Shown here one piece after another: positions 34,854 through 44,570 of a DNA stretch of 57,326 bases. The stretch spans positions 1 to 57,326 of the forward strand of contig JAFVWV010000106.1 in the NCBI GenBank assembly GCA_017501495.1. Direction: 5' to 3'. Both the position numbers and the translations under genes were made by a program. Under the pieces are notes generated by a model. It was given only the letters and a program-made list of their open reading frames with translations, searched no databases and was not told the origin of the DNA. This DNA is from Bacteroidales bacterium. GTDB taxonomy: Bacteria > Bacteroidota > Bacteroidia > Bacteroidales > P3. The stretch's first letter is position 1. Every line of letters begins with the position of its first letter.

Positions 34854-35458
34854 AGCCGCTTTTCAGCACAGCATACATGCCACCAATAGCCTATATGGCA
34901 GCATTGGCACACTGCAAAGAGGCCGAAATAGAAACAAAAGAGACTTTCCCGAAACAAACCTACCGCAACCGCGCAGCAATAATGACCGCGGGGGGGATAC
35001 GCACGTTGACAGTGCCAACCATACGCAGCAACCACACCACTACCGACGAGGTGCTGATAGACTATAAAGAGCGATGGAACGTCATACACCTGCGCACAAT
35101 CAAAGCAGCATATAGTGCTTCCCCTTACTACCTTTACTACAAGGACGAACTGGAAGCCCTGGTCATGCAGCAACACCGAAGACTGATCGACCTTAACACA
35201 GAGCTATTGCGCTGGCTCGCCCAGAAAACGAAAATTGATTGCCACATAGAGTTCACCACCGACTGGCATCCACCCATAGGCGACAAAAGCGACTTGCGCT
35301 ATAGCTTTTCGCCAAAAACGCCCTACCCCACCGACAGCCACAAACCATACTACCAGGTATTTGCAGACCGTATACCATTCACGCCCAACCTCAGTGTAGT
35401 GGATTTGCTGATGAATCTCGGTCCAGAGGCAGCCGTATACCTGAAAAACATATCGTAA
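34850..35458 (+). CDS. WbqC-family protein
   Basis: A 202-residue protein with the WbqC pattern: LFSTAYMPPIAYMAALAHC at the N-terminus, then KQTYRNRAAI, TVPTIRS, WNVIHLRTIKAAYSASPYY and the C-terminal NLSVVDLLMNLGPEA. Family members occur in polysaccharide or O-antigen loci and as stand-alone genes in Bacteroidota; the reaction is not established. No glycan genes lie beside it here. Coupled to the preceding acidic protein gene; the terminator follows at 35480-35511. Confidence 0.9.
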   Translation: MKPLFSTAYMPPIAYMAALAHCKEAEIETKETFPKQTYRNRAAIMTAGGIRTLTVPTIRSNHTTTDEVLIDYKERWNVIHLRTIKAAYSASPYYLYYKDELEALVMQQHRRLIDLNTELLRWLAQKTKIDCHIEFTTDWHPPIGDKSDLRYSFSPKTPYPTDSHKPYYQVFADRIPFTPNLSVVDLLMNLGPEAAVYLKNIS

Positions 35459-35479
35459 CTATCATAGACCAAAAGAAAT

Positions 35480-35511
35480 AGCCCCTTTGTTCCGCGCGAA
35501 ACAAAGGGGCT
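35480..35511. terminator. Bidirectional rho-independent terminator
   Basis: A 12-bp stem AGCCCCTTTGTT / AACAAAGGGGCT with an 8-nt loop, between the convergent wbqC-type gene and mnmG. T-rich on the plus-strand side (TGTTCTATTT). Confidence 0.85.
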
Positions 35512-35514
35512 GTT

Positions 35515-37380
35515 CTATTTAGCAAAAATAAGAAGCAACACCGATACATCTGCGGGCGATACGCCGCTTATGCGTGAAGCCTGACCGATTGTAATCGGGT
35601 GCATACGCGAAAGCTTTTCACGTGACTCGTAGCTCAAAGCTGTCAACGAGAAATAATCAAAATCAGCAGGCAAAGCTATATCCTCGAACTTAAGAATACG
35701 ATTGGCCACATCATTCTCCTTCTCGATGTATCGTTGGTACTTAATAGAGATCTCCACTTCTTGAACCACATCCTCCGGGAGTGTCCGTATGGCATCAGAA
35801 ACAGATGGGGCAATGGATGCAAGGTCCTGCAGCGAGAATTCCGGACGAAGCAGTAGCGAAGCCAGCCGTACACGTTGGCTCAGCGGGGCCGAACCTTTTT
35901 CTGCAAGCCACATATTGACCTCTGACGGAATCACCTGAGTGTCCTCCACCATCTGTGTAAGACATGCCTCCTGGGAAAGTTTCTTTTCCAAACGACGCAT
36001 TCTATCGTCATCTGCCAATCCGATAGCATGTCCCAATGGGGTGAGCCGCTGATCGGCATTGTCTTGCCTCAAAAGAATACGATATTCGGCACGCGAAGTG
36101 AACATACGATATGGTTCGTCCACCCCCTTGGTAACCAAATCATCTATAAGGACACCAATATACGCCTGCGACCGGGAGAGGACAAACGGAGAACGCCCCT
36201 GCACTTTGAGAGCCGCATTGACACCTGCCATGAGACCTTGGCACGCAGCCTCCTCATAACCAGTCGTACCATTTATTTGTCCAGCAAAAAACAGTCCTTC
36301 AACCATCTTGGTCTCAAGGGTATATCCAATCTGAGTCGGTGGAAAATAATCGTACTCTATGGCATAGCCAGGCTTGAAAATTCGAGCATGCTCGAAGCCC
36401 TCTATCGTATGCAATGCAGCTAACTGCACGTCCAACGGTAGCGATGAGGAGAAACCATTGAGATAATAGCTCTGAGAACGCCAACCTTCGGGCTCAACAA
36501 ATAGCTGATGATGATCCTTGTCGGCAAAGCGGTCTATCTTGTCCTCGATTGAAGGACAGTAGCGTGGGCCGCGCCCCTGAATGCGTCCGGTAAACATCGG
36601 CGAATGGGAAAAGCCCGTACGCAGCACTTCATGAGTACGCAGATTGGTATTGGCGATATAGCATGGCTTTTGTTCCGTAAGAGCCATGGTATCAGAGAAA
36701 GAGAACTTGGCAGGATGCTCGTCGCCTGGCTGGACCTGAAGGCGGTCGAAATCAATGGACCGGCCATCTATTCGTACCGGAGTACCCGTCTTGAGACGTA
36801 AAACATCAAAACCCAGACCACGCAACCGATCGCTCAAACCAACAGCAGGCGGCTCCCCTACCCTGCCACCGCTCCAGGACTCTTCTCCGATAAACAGGCG
36901 CCCATTAAGGAAAGTGCCACTGGTCAGCACAACAGCTTTTGCCGGAATAGTATGCCCCATGCGAGTTATGACACCGGAGACAGCCTTACCGCTCATCTGA
37001 ATGTCCACGACCTCATCTTGCCAAATAGACAAACCAGGTATATTTTCAAGCACTTGGCGCCAATTTAGCGAAAAAAGCATTCGATCACATTGCGCACGCG
37101 GGCTCCACATTGCCGGCCCTTTAGATCGATTGAGCATACGGAATTGGATGGACGACCGGTCGGTCACGATACCAGACCATCCACCCAAAGCATCAATCTC
37201 TCGGACAATCTGTCCCTTTGCGACACCACCCATAGCGGGATTGCATGACATTTGGCAAATTGTGTCGAGCATCTGCGTTACGAGCAAGACTTTAGAGCCC
37301 ATCCGAGCCGCTGCCGCTGCCGCTTCTGCCCCGGCATGGCCGGCACCTACAACAACTATATCATAAGCCTCAAATATCAT
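35515..37380 (-). CDS. mnmG: tRNA uridine-5-carboxymethylaminomethyl enzyme MnmG (GidA)
   Basis: A 621-residue FAD enzyme that works with MnmE to modify the wobble uridine of several tRNAs, including Lys-UUU encoded in this window. N-terminal dinucleotide motif VVVGAGHAGAEAA, then MSCNPAMGGVAKGQIVREIDALGG, RFRMLN-type block FRMLNRSKGPAMWSPRAQ, FLNGRLFIGEESW and LFFAGQINGTTGYEEAACQG. The C-terminal helical domain ends ISGVSPADVSVLLLIFAK. Complete and of normal length. Confidence 0.97.
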   Translation of the reverse strand: MIFEAYDIVVVGAGHAGAEAAAAAARMGSKVLLVTQMLDTICQMSCNPAMGGVAKGQIVREIDALGGWSGIVTDRSSIQFRMLNRSKGPAMWSPRAQCDRMLFSLNWRQVLENIPGLSIWQDEVVDIQMSGKAVSGVITRMGHTIPAKAVVLTSGTFLNGRLFIGEESWSGGRVGEPPAVGLSDRLRGLGFDVLRLKTGTPVRIDGRSIDFDRLQVQPGDEHPAKFSFSDTMALTEQKPCYIANTNLRTHEVLRTGFSHSPMFTGRIQGRGPRYCPSIEDKIDRFADKDHHQLFVEPEGWRSQSYYLNGFSSSLPLDVQLAALHTIEGFEHARIFKPGYAIEYDYFPPTQIGYTLETKMVEGLFFAGQINGTTGYEEAACQGLMAGVNAALKVQGRSPFVLSRSQAYIGVLIDDLVTKGVDEPYRMFTSRAEYRILLRQDNADQRLTPLGHAIGLADDDRMRRLEKKLSQEACLTQMVEDTQVIPSEVNMWLAEKGSAPLSQRVRLASLLLRPEFSLQDLASIAPSVSDAIRTLPEDVVQEVEISIKYQRYIEKENDVANRILKFEDIALPADFDYFSLTALSYESREKLSRMHPITIGQASRISGVSPADVSVLLLIFAK

Positions 37381-37398
37381 AGTCTATGATACTTATAC

Positions 37399-37836
37399 TT
37401 ATTGTTCCGCGAGAAACATATCGTTCCACAATACCAAAGCTTCCTCTTCCTGACGACGCATCTCCATTGCCTCCGTCTCACTTTTGTCACCCTGACCAAG
37501 AAGGTGAAGAACACCATGAATAATCACTCGGCGTAATTCATGTTCAAACGATACGCCAAAAAGCGTTGCGTTCTCCCCTACTCTCTCTATGCTAATCATT
37601 ATATCTCCCGAGATAAGGTTTGCAACCACATAGTCGAATGTGATGATATCGGTATACGTATCATGATTAAGATAGCGCTGGTTGACATCGAGCAGATACT
37701 CATCGTCACAAAAAAGGTAATTTATATTCCCGACCTGTCCACCACGACGAACGATGACGGCAGAAACCCATTTTCGCAAATTTGTCTCGTTCGGGAGCTT
37801 AAAATCTCTATTTTGAACAGAAAACCGGATTGCCAT
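37399..37836 (-). CDS. ybeY: Endoribonuclease YbeY
   Basis: A 145-residue zinc-dependent RNase in 16S rRNA maturation. INYLFCDDEYLLDVNQRYLNHDTYTDIITFDY is the family core and the metal motif is HGVLHLLGQGDKSE. The third His of the E. coli motif (HGxLHLxGYDH) is absent, as I recall for other Bacteroidota YbeY proteins. Separated from mnmG by 18 nt, same strand, likely one transcript. Confidence 0.93.
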   Translation of the reverse strand: MAIRFSVQNRDFKLPNETNLRKWVSAVIVRRGGQVGNINYLFCDDEYLLDVNQRYLNHDTYTDIITFDYVVANLISGDIMISIERVGENATLFGVSFEHELRRVIIHGVLHLLGQGDKSETEAMEMRRQEEEALVLWNDMFLAEQ

Positions 37837-37973
37837 ACCACAGAATCTACAATACTGATTTACAAATAAATAAACTAAAATAAACGCAATTATTCCTCAT
37901 TTTCCGCAGCGTATTTTTGCTTCAGCAGGACATTTTATCAAGGTAGGCGATGCAGAATGAGGAATCAATCACT

Positions 37974-38429
37974 TCATGCAGCCACCATTTGATAGTGTTC
38001 CTGCAGCACGGAGACTCGCTCTAGCGCATCGGCAGGATCAATACCATTGACTTCAAATTCGAGTCTCACCTTCCGACCACCTTCTTCGAATACCAACCGA
38101 TCTGCCAATTGGTGCATGACGAAGATACCTTCACCTGCCATTTGATCGTCGGATGGCAAATCACCATAGCGCGAATAATCAAAACCATGTCCTTCATCGA
38201 CCACCTCGACATAGATGCCACCGCGGCAGGTACCAAAGGACAGCGTTACGTGTTTGGACGAATCAGATCCATTGCCATGCAAAATAGCATTTTCCACAGC
38301 TTGTAACACAGCTACGGACACTGTAGAGTAGTAGCTGCCCACATTATATTCGCGACAAAAATGGAAAAGACGCTCCTCAACCTGAGGCAAATTATCAATA
38401 TCAGACTGTATTACAAATGATTCCGTCAT
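37974..38429 (-). CDS. HATPase (RsbW/SpoIIAB-like anti-sigma kinase fold)
   Basis: A 151-residue GHKL ATPase. N box AVLQAVENAILHGN, then YVEVVDEGHGFDYSRY (G1) and AGEGIFVMHQLADRL (G2). Stand-alone HATPase domains of this type usually control partner-switching systems by binding an anti-anti-sigma STAS protein; no STAS gene is in the window. A candidate promoter box TAAATTTG (38461-38454) lies 24 nt upstream. Confidence 0.88.
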   Translation of the reverse strand: MTESFVIQSDIDNLPQVEERLFHFCREYNVGSYYSTVSVAVLQAVENAILHGNGSDSSKHVTLSFGTCRGGIYVEVVDEGHGFDYSRYGDLPSDDQMAGEGIFVMHQLADRLVFEEGGRKVRLEFEVNGIDPADALERVSVLQEHYQMVAA

Positions 38430-38453
38430 ATAGCAAGGTATCTTTACACGCTA

Positions 38454-38461
38454 CAAATTTA
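38454..38461 (-). promoter_or_regulatory. Bacteroidota -7 box for the HATPase gene
   Basis: The minus strand reads TAAATTTG, matching TAnnTTTG. The -33 element is unclear. Confidence 0.45.
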
Positions 38462-38499
38462 CACAATATTTTTTGAATAGTTAACTTGTGTGCAAATAT

Positions 38500-41400
38500 T
38501 TATTCACCATTGCGGTAAAAATACTCATTGACTTTGTCGCGATAGTAGGGAGAGAGGGTAGGGGGAATCGTACGTAGCTGGTCTGTGGCAGGTATCATCT
38601 GCTTGTTATATTTCTCAAGTTCTGCCGGCGAAGGCTGGCTGTAGATGTCGCCGGCCTCGTGGCTCTCGCGGCGTTCCTCTTTTTCGCGTTCCATTTCGGC
38701 TTTCTCATGCTGCAGCAGACGTGTCATTATCTGTTGCTGCCGTTGGATTGTCTGATGCGTAATAGTCCGGTTGACGAGGTCGGTCTCTGTCTGCTCCATT
38801 TGCCTCATCATTTGATCTATTTCCTTGGCCAACTTGCTGTTTCCTGCATTTTGCTGCTTCATCTCCTGACCGTATTCCTGCATCATGCGACGTATCATTT
38901 CCTGCTGGGCAGCCATTTTCGCAAATTCCTCACTTAAAGATTGTTGTTGTCCTAATTGATGGCGCCCGCCCTGCTGTTTGCCCTGCTTGTCGAGCTGCTT
39001 CTTCAAGGCTTCCATTTGCTTGTTCAGCTCTTGCTGCATCTGACGCATCGACTTGGGCGACGGCTTATTGCCAGGATTATTGCATTGTTGCGTACTCTTG
39101 CCTTTGTTTTTGCACTGTCCGCTCTTTTTCTTCTGGCTGTTCTGACGCATCTGATCCTGCATCTTGTCGAGGCTTTCAGCCAGCACAAGTGCCAGATTAT
39201 TAAGCGATGTCATACTGTACTGCATCGAGCGTGCCGCCTGAGTATTCCTATAGTTGCCGTAAAAACTCTGATTCATATTGAGCAGGCCGTCGAGCGATTG
39301 GGCAACATTACTGTTTACCTGCGCCACTTCTTTAGTTATGGCCGAAGCAACTTGAATTTGCCGCTTGGCCATCGAACGAAGCGAATCCTCTACGTTGCGG
39401 AAATCGTCTTTGACACGGTTCTGCCTCGATATGATTGTTTGATAGCGAGGATCTTGTATGTAGATACTATTGATATCGCCAATCAATTCTTCCTGGTTGA
39501 AAGACAAATGGACCAAATTCTTCAACAGCTGGCGCACCTCCTCGGCATCCTCGGCCAGGTCTTCCTGCTCGGCATCGACCTGGGCCTCTGCCAAAGCTTC
39601 GCTCAGTTGCTCCATTTCGTCGGCAGCCTGTTTCTGCTTCTTTCCGGCATCTTTATTCCTGCCTTTTTGCAGGCTCTGTTGAGCTTCATTCTGGTGCTGT
39701 TCAACTTGTTTTTCAAGTTCTTCAGGCACTTTGAAATCAGTGCTTGGATCGAGATTTGTATAGTCTTCTTTTATCTGGTTTATATCGTCTTTCAACTGTT
39801 GGAATCTGTCGTTCAATTCTTGCTGCTTCCCTTGCAGAGCCTCGTTGTCTCGACCCTTGGTCTGCTCCGTTTCACGCGAAACATTACGCTGTTCTTCGGC
39901 CAATTTATCCATCTTCTGGATAGTCTGTTCCACCCTTTTTTCCACCTCGAGGCGCTTCATCAACTCTATATTTTGGTCCAGCTGTTTCTCCAGCTCGGCA
40001 TTGTCCATTTTCAGCTGTTCCAATTCCTGCTGCACCTTCTTCTTGTCCAGTTCTTTCATCATGCGATCTATCTCGGCCATGGTCTCCTTCATCTTCTCGT
40101 CCATTACCTCGTTCATCAGGCGGTCGAGTTCGCGCTGTTTTTCCATAAGCTGCTCACTCTGTTCACGATACTTCTGCTCCAAACGGTTGTTTTCTTGTAT
40201 CTGCTGCTGCATCTGCTGCATCATCTCGCGCACTTGCTTCTGCTTCTTCTGAATCTGCTCCAAATCCTTTTTATCCTGCCACTCCAGATCTTTCTTGTCT
40301 ACCAGACGGCGCATCATCTCGTTGATTTCTTCCTGCAGTTTTTGCAGCTCACTCATCTGTGTTTCAGCACTTTGCCGCACCTCCGAATTTCCACGGTCCA
40401 ATATCTGCTCCAACTCTTCAGCTGTCGGGATTTTTATTTCGAACACCTGCGACTTGGTGGTCTTTGGACCATGTATGGCATCATTGTCCGAAACCTCGAA
40501 CCAATAGCCCAGCACATCGCCTGGTTCGAGAACGATTTCGGCCGTATTGAAGCTGAAATAAAACTCCTGAGAAGCCTCGCCCTGTTTCAGGCCTATTTCG
40601 GCCTCGCTGACGGCCTTTCCCGCCGTGTCGGCACCATTGGTCGTCCGGTGCACAAAAACGAGCCGAGAGAAGCCGTAATCGTCTTTTACGCGGCCGCGGA
40701 ACAATCTGCGGTCAGGATGCAGCGAGTCCACAACCTCTTCCACCGCTATCAGCGGCGCCGCGTCGGCGATGGCCGAGAGGCTGTAACTGATGGTGTCGGT
40801 GCCCGTGGCCCATGCGCTACGGGCTGTGATGCCGTAATCCATGCCCTGCATCACACGACGCACGTGCTCCACCCGCCCGTTGGCGTCGGGCGTGAGGGTC
40901 ACCTCGCCGCTGCCGGTGCAGAATGTCAGTGCAGCGACATCCTTGGTTTGGAAAAGCCAGCGCACGGTAGTGCCCTCTGGTACGGCAGCATCGCCCACAC
41001 CCACAAGCGTCTCGCCCGGACGGCCTGTATAATCCGGATAGTTGAGCACCATTCGCAGGTCCGTCAGCTGCGGCAGGGCACGCATCTCGATGGTCCACCC
41101 GTCGGCGACCACACCTGCAGCTTCAAGGCTGAAGGGGAGCGAGCGGTTCACCTTGCGGAAAGTATATCTGAAGAGGATGGGGGAGAGGCGCTCCATGCGG
41201 TAGCGACGGCCTTCAACCACGACAAAAGCCTCGGCGGGCAGCGCCTCGCCATGCACCTCGACGCCGAGTTCGAAGTCGTCGCCCTGGTTGACTACCAGCG
41301 AATCGTTTGTCAGCGCAAAGTGGAAAGGTTGCGGGCGCTCAAAGGCAGTGTTGTAGTTGGCTATGCGGCGCGTGGGGCCTGTCACCGTCTGCGGCGCCGC

Positions 41401-41916
41401 CAGCAGCAGCACCGCCAGTACCGCCAACGGCGGCAGCGCATAGCGCAGGTAGCGGCGGTTCTTACGCAAATCGATAGCGCTCAGCAGCGGCACCGGCCGC
41501 AACTGGGCTGTTTTCTGCTCGATGGCGGCGAGCAAGAGCGAAGAGTCTTTTCCGGCCTCCCCGCTTTCCATCAACTGCAGCAGATTGAGCAACTTGTCTC
41601 CCACCTCGGGGAAATGGCGTCCAACGATGCGGGCGGCCTCTTGGCGGCCAAGCCGACGGCGCGAGAGGCCGTACATCTTCAGCAGCGGCCTCGCCACAAA
41701 CCATGCAGCCACCGCAGCCACCGCAGCCAAGCCACCCCAGAAAAGCACACCTCGCCAAAGGCTCGACAGCCAGCCGAAATGCTCCAGCAGGACCACTGCC
41801 AGATACAGCACCCCGACAATGCCCACGGCATACAACAAGCCACGAATCAGCAAGTTCTTATAATACTTGCGGATAAAGGCATCCAATGCCTGCAGTATGT
41901 CCTGTTGCGGTCTCAT
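38500..41916 (-). CDS. DUF4175-family giant coiled-coil membrane protein
   Basis: A 1138-residue protein (start MRPQQDILQ). Two membrane helices near 23-43 and 53-73, a basic cytoplasmic loop with LGRQEAARIVGRHFPEVGDKLL, and a third helix near 165-182. An extracytoplasmic beta-rich region (about 200-500) follows, then about 400 residues of Gln/Glu/Lys/Met-rich coiled coil, and a Gln-rich tail with SMRQMQQELNKQMEAL. The layout is that of DUF4175 in Bacteroidota, of unknown role. It abuts the RHS remnant, whose 3' end overlaps this start by 4 nt. Confidence 0.88.
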   Translation of the reverse strand: MRPQQDILQALDAFIRKYYKNLLIRGLLYAVGIVGVLYLAVVLLEHFGWLSSLWRGVLFWGGLAAVAAVAAWFVARPLLKMYGLSRRRLGRQEAARIVGRHFPEVGDKLLNLLQLMESGEAGKDSSLLLAAIEQKTAQLRPVPLLSAIDLRKNRRYLRYALPPLAVLAVLLLAAPQTVTGPTRRIANYNTAFERPQPFHFALTNDSLVVNQGDDFELGVEVHGEALPAEAFVVVEGRRYRMERLSPILFRYTFRKVNRSLPFSLEAAGVVADGWTIEMRALPQLTDLRMVLNYPDYTGRPGETLVGVGDAAVPEGTTVRWLFQTKDVAALTFCTGSGEVTLTPDANGRVEHVRRVMQGMDYGITARSAWATGTDTISYSLSAIADAAPLIAVEEVVDSLHPDRRLFRGRVKDDYGFSRLVFVHRTTNGADTAGKAVSEAEIGLKQGEASQEFYFSFNTAEIVLEPGDVLGYWFEVSDNDAIHGPKTTKSQVFEIKIPTAEELEQILDRGNSEVRQSAETQMSELQKLQEEINEMMRRLVDKKDLEWQDKKDLEQIQKKQKQVREMMQQMQQQIQENNRLEQKYREQSEQLMEKQRELDRLMNEVMDEKMKETMAEIDRMMKELDKKKVQQELEQLKMDNAELEKQLDQNIELMKRLEVEKRVEQTIQKMDKLAEEQRNVSRETEQTKGRDNEALQGKQQELNDRFQQLKDDINQIKEDYTNLDPSTDFKVPEELEKQVEQHQNEAQQSLQKGRNKDAGKKQKQAADEMEQLSEALAEAQVDAEQEDLAEDAEEVRQLLKNLVHLSFNQEELIGDINSIYIQDPRYQTIISRQNRVKDDFRNVEDSLRSMAKRQIQVASAITKEVAQVNSNVAQSLDGLLNMNQSFYGNYRNTQAARSMQYSMTSLNNLALVLAESLDKMQDQMRQNSQKKKSGQCKNKGKSTQQCNNPGNKPSPKSMRQMQQELNKQMEALKKQLDKQGKQQGGRHQLGQQQSLSEEFAKMAAQQEMIRRMMQEYGQEMKQQNAGNSKLAKEIDQMMRQMEQTETDLVNRTITHQTIQRQQQIMTRLLQHEKAEMEREKEERRESHEAGDIYSQPSPAELEKYNKQMIPATDQLRTIPPTLSPYYRDKVNEYFYRNGE

Positions 41917-42617
41917 GCACTTTGATGGTCTAACTGAAAATAACGCCATACAGACGCTAATATTGTGCACACGCGCAACAAAAATAATCGCTCGGTGCCG
42001 GCGTAGTAGTGCTTGGTGTAGCCGTGCATCCCCATCACCAAATAAGGCGAGGGGTATAGTGTCGGGCGGTCGAGCGCAGCCGATGTGTGCTGCAGTTCGG
42101 CGTTGACGTCCATCTCGCTGTTGCGCCCTGTCAATTTAAGGGTGCGCTCGCCTGTGTAGTCGTAGGTGTAATAGCTGTAGTTGTCGGCATCGACGGCGGC
42201 ATGCATGCGGTTCGCTCCACAAGGTCGCGGGCCACAGCAGTCGGCAGTCCAGAACAGATGCCTGCTGCCGAGCCAGGAGCCGTCGTCCTTTGCCGTATTG
42301 CACTGTCCGAGGTTTCCGGCCCTGTCCCATTGCAGGTCGTATAGTCTTTGATTCTCCGTATCCTTGATCCTGCGTGGCGCATGAGGCTGGTAGGTGTTGC
42401 AATAGACAATGCCGGTTTCCTCGTCGCGCTGCTCATTGTATTTGACCTCATTCAGCGGTATTCGCTTCCCCTTACGGGGTGCATTGCCTGTGAAAGTGAA
42501 GGGGTAAAACCGCATGGTTTGAGGGCGGTTTTGCGAGTCAGTATTATGTGCAGATGTGGTCAAATAGGTGTTTTTAGGTGGGGGGGCGTAAAGAAATGTC
42601 CAACTTTGAGGCTTCAC
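41913..42617 (-). pseudogene. Scrambled RHS remnant
   Basis: The open frame encodes up to 234 residues. The N-terminal ~50 residues contain a corrupted RHS motif (FTFTG... then QRDEETG) that jumps directly to the segment CNTYQPHAPRRIKDTENQ. It continues to TKHYYAGTERL, then ends in a foreign tail. Bases 41991-42405 are a near-identical direct copy of 48041-48428 in the intact RHS gene, apart from a 27-bp in-frame insertion (CCGPRPCGA region). There is no tip domain, no signal peptide and no immunity gene. Probably a recombination leftover. Confidence 0.85.
41991..42405. repeat. Direct repeat of 48041-48428
   Basis: Bases 41991-42212 match 48041-48262, and 42246-42405 match 48269-48428, with few substitutions. 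They differ by a 27-bp insertion in the downstream copy at about 42213-42245. Same orientation, about 6 kb apart, so recombination between them would delete the two displaced tip modules and the intact tip. Confidence 0.9.
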
Positions 42618-42636
42618 TTCATTCCCAGCCTCCTCT

Positions 42637-43203
42637 TTAATTCTTGTTCATCAAAAAATCAGCCAACTGGATAGAGTCAATAGACTCTGTACGCTCTATA
42701 TCAAAAAAAACATTCCGTCCATCGAGAATATTAGCTCGTATTTTTTGTCCTGCAATTGATACATCCCAAAGATAAGTGCTCTCAATTCTTTTGTCTATTT
42801 CACGATACGAGTACATCCAAATTCGAGCAAATACCATATAGCAGGAATCACTTTTTATAAAATAGTTATCATCATTCACGCCGGGGATTGTCCGTCGACT
42901 GACATTTGTAGCATACTTACAATAAAATTTTACTGCCTTTAATTTCTCCATGTCATCATGTTCGTAGCACCTAACTCTGCCTGTGCATATTCTATCCACC
43001 AAGATTAGTCCATCAATCTCTTTGTCACCTTCTTGAATAAAACAACACGAGTCTTTAGGGAAATAGTAAATCCCATCCTGATTGAAAATAATCAATCCGT
43101 CAGAAAAACACTCCATGTTAACATTAGGTATGGACTTATAATAGGAGCAACAACCTCCACAAAATAACACTAATGATAAAATTATAGGCGCAACTTTTCT
43201 CAT
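42637..43203 (-). CDS. Lipoprotein, candidate immunity protein for the metzincin tip
   Basis: A 188-residue lipoprotein: MRKVAPIILSLVLFCGGC with lipobox at Cys18. The body has beta strands (GLIIFNQDGIYYFP) and several cysteines, with no recognised domain. It starts 3 nt after the metzincin-tip gene in the same direction, the position of immunity genes in RHS arrays. Being exported, it would neutralise a toxin acting in the periplasm or at the surface. The region is AT-rich compared with the RHS core. Confidence 0.72.
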   Translation of the reverse strand: MRKVAPIILSLVLFCGGCCSYYKSIPNVNMECFSDGLIIFNQDGIYYFPKDSCCFIQEGDKEIDGLILVDRICTGRVRCYEHDDMEKLKAVKFYCKYATNVSRRTIPGVNDDNYFIKSDSCYMVFARIWMYSYREIDKRIESTYLWDVSIAGQKIRANILDGRNVFFDIERTESIDSIQLADFLMNKN

Positions 43204-43206
43204 GGT

Positions 43207-44106
43207 TTACTGAATTTCGGGTGCGGGGTTTTTTGCATGATTTATCAATTTATTTGTATACTCAATATCTATCTTCTTGTCAAGTAAAATATAGGGACTT
43301 GTCCCCATTTCTTGGTTTCCAAAATAGTCGATATAATTTTGATAATGTGTTTCATCCAAATCCGAGGAAAAACCAGGATTCCATCCCATAAGGTCTTTCT
43401 CAAACCCTTCAAATGAAGTGTTGTAGCCTAAATATCTATCAGAAAGACCTAGCAAATGTCCTGTTTCATGAAGGACTCCCTTATAGCGACCAGGAAGAAG
43501 ATCATCCATATTGATATTACTATAAGACCCTGTCGTTTGCTCCATTAAGGTTCTAGTTTCTACATGATAATCACTCTTGCATTGTGTCCCCGATCTCCCC
43601 GGAGTATTCGGATTCAATGACATAACATTATCACCCGGCTCAAGTTTTGTCGATTTATCGAGAACTTTATATGTAACATCAAATTGAACAGTAACTCCAT
43701 TTAATGTTTTGGGTGTTAGCTCACGTTTAGCCCAGTAATTATAGTTTTTAGCAAGATTATTCAGTTTGCTCCTGCTATAAACTTTAGGAGAATCAGTAGT
43801 CAAATAAATTGTCGTCTGAATGGTAATCGTTTTCTGCTCTCCTTCATTATGAATGATAACCCTTCCATCTCTACCATCCGGATCTACCAGTTTCACAGGA
43901 TTCCACGCACAGTAGGCGTAGGGGCTGATGCTTGGGTATTTATCCGCCATCGGGTCGACGCTAAGCCACATGGTCATCAGCTCGTGGTCCATGTATCGGG
44001 CGCCGAAGTAATGGAAGCCGCTCTCGTAGTCCTTCTCTTTCCCGTTGAAATTCGATGGGGGAAACGACCATGAGATGGCATATTTGGGGGAGAGGGGTTT
44101 ATTCAT
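43207..44106 (-). CDS. Displaced RHS tip with metzincin-type metallopeptidase domain
   Basis: A 299-residue fragment. The first ~85 residues are the end of an RHS core (GKEKDYESGFHYFGARYMDHELMTMWLSVD to WNPVKLVDPDG). The tip then carries VLHETGHLLGLSDRY, a full HExxHxxGxxD zinc motif, and about 25 residues later DLMGWN, a good Met-turn candidate. No signal peptide, so it is an orphan cassette: it could only be used after recombination with a full RHS gene. AT-rich tip versus GC-rich core. Followed by the lipoprotein immunity candidate. Confidence 0.85.
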   Translation of the reverse strand: MNKPLSPKYAISWSFPPSNFNGKEKDYESGFHYFGARYMDHELMTMWLSVDPMADKYPSISPYAYCAWNPVKLVDPDGRDGRVIIHNEGEQKTITIQTTIYLTTDSPKVYSRSKLNNLAKNYNYWAKRELTPKTLNGVTVQFDVTYKVLDKSTKLEPGDNVMSLNPNTPGRSGTQCKSDYHVETRTLMEQTTGSYSNINMDDLLPGRYKGVLHETGHLLGLSDRYLGYNTSFEGFEKDLMGWNPGFSSDLDETHYQNYIDYFGNQEMGTSPYILLDKKIDIEYTNKLINHAKNPAPEIQ

Positions 44107-44183
44107 TCTGTTATTGCTTTCATTTAGTCATTCTCCGTTGGTACGGATGCCTGTTCCAACTGCCCATTCAGCACTCTGTTTCA

Positions 44184-44567
44184 TCACACACTGTAGTCTA
44201 CTATTTTGTATAAAAACCAATCTTTTTCAACAAAAACAAAAAAGAAATAAAGTAGAATTCCTGTATCATTTATCCTGCAACGTATTACTGCATTTCGATC
44301 GCATACATCTTCCTTAATGTTTTCGTACATTGAAAAGTCTACACATTGCCAGGACTCCCTATAAAGTTCCAGTGTATCTATCTGCTCAATGTAATTTGTT
44401 TCATCTTCATTGCATTGTATTAACATGACAGAATCTACAACATGTGAAGATTGAAATGTGCAATCATTCGTAAATTTGGCAAAGAAGTTGTCAAAATTAT
44501 CATTAGATTGACCGCAAACACATATGGAAGGAACGGTCATAATGAGAAATAAAATAAAATGTTTCAT
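44184..44567 (-). CDS. Exported candidate immunity protein, DUF4348-like
   Basis: A 127-residue protein: signal peptide MKHFILFLIMTVPSICVCG, then NFDNFFAKFTNDCTFQSSHV, which recalls DUF4348 (Bacteroidales exported proteins; family call from memory). It starts 3 nt after the M23-tip gene, the immunity position. A periplasmic location is what one would need against a peptidoglycan hydrolase. Confidence 0.68.
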   Translation of the reverse strand: MKHFILFLIMTVPSICVCGQSNDNFDNFFAKFTNDCTFQSSHVVDSVMLIQCNEDETNYIEQIDTLELYRESWQCVDFSMYENIKEDVCDRNAVIRCRINDTGILLYFFFVFVEKDWFLYKIVDYSV

Positions 44568-44570
44568 TTT

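Noticed and set aside
38956..41925. A 989-codon open frame on the plus strand
   Set aside because: It is antisense to the DUF4175 gene, whose Gln/Glu/Lys/Met-rich codons leave the opposite strand without stops. The product is Leu/His/Phe-rich and matches no family.
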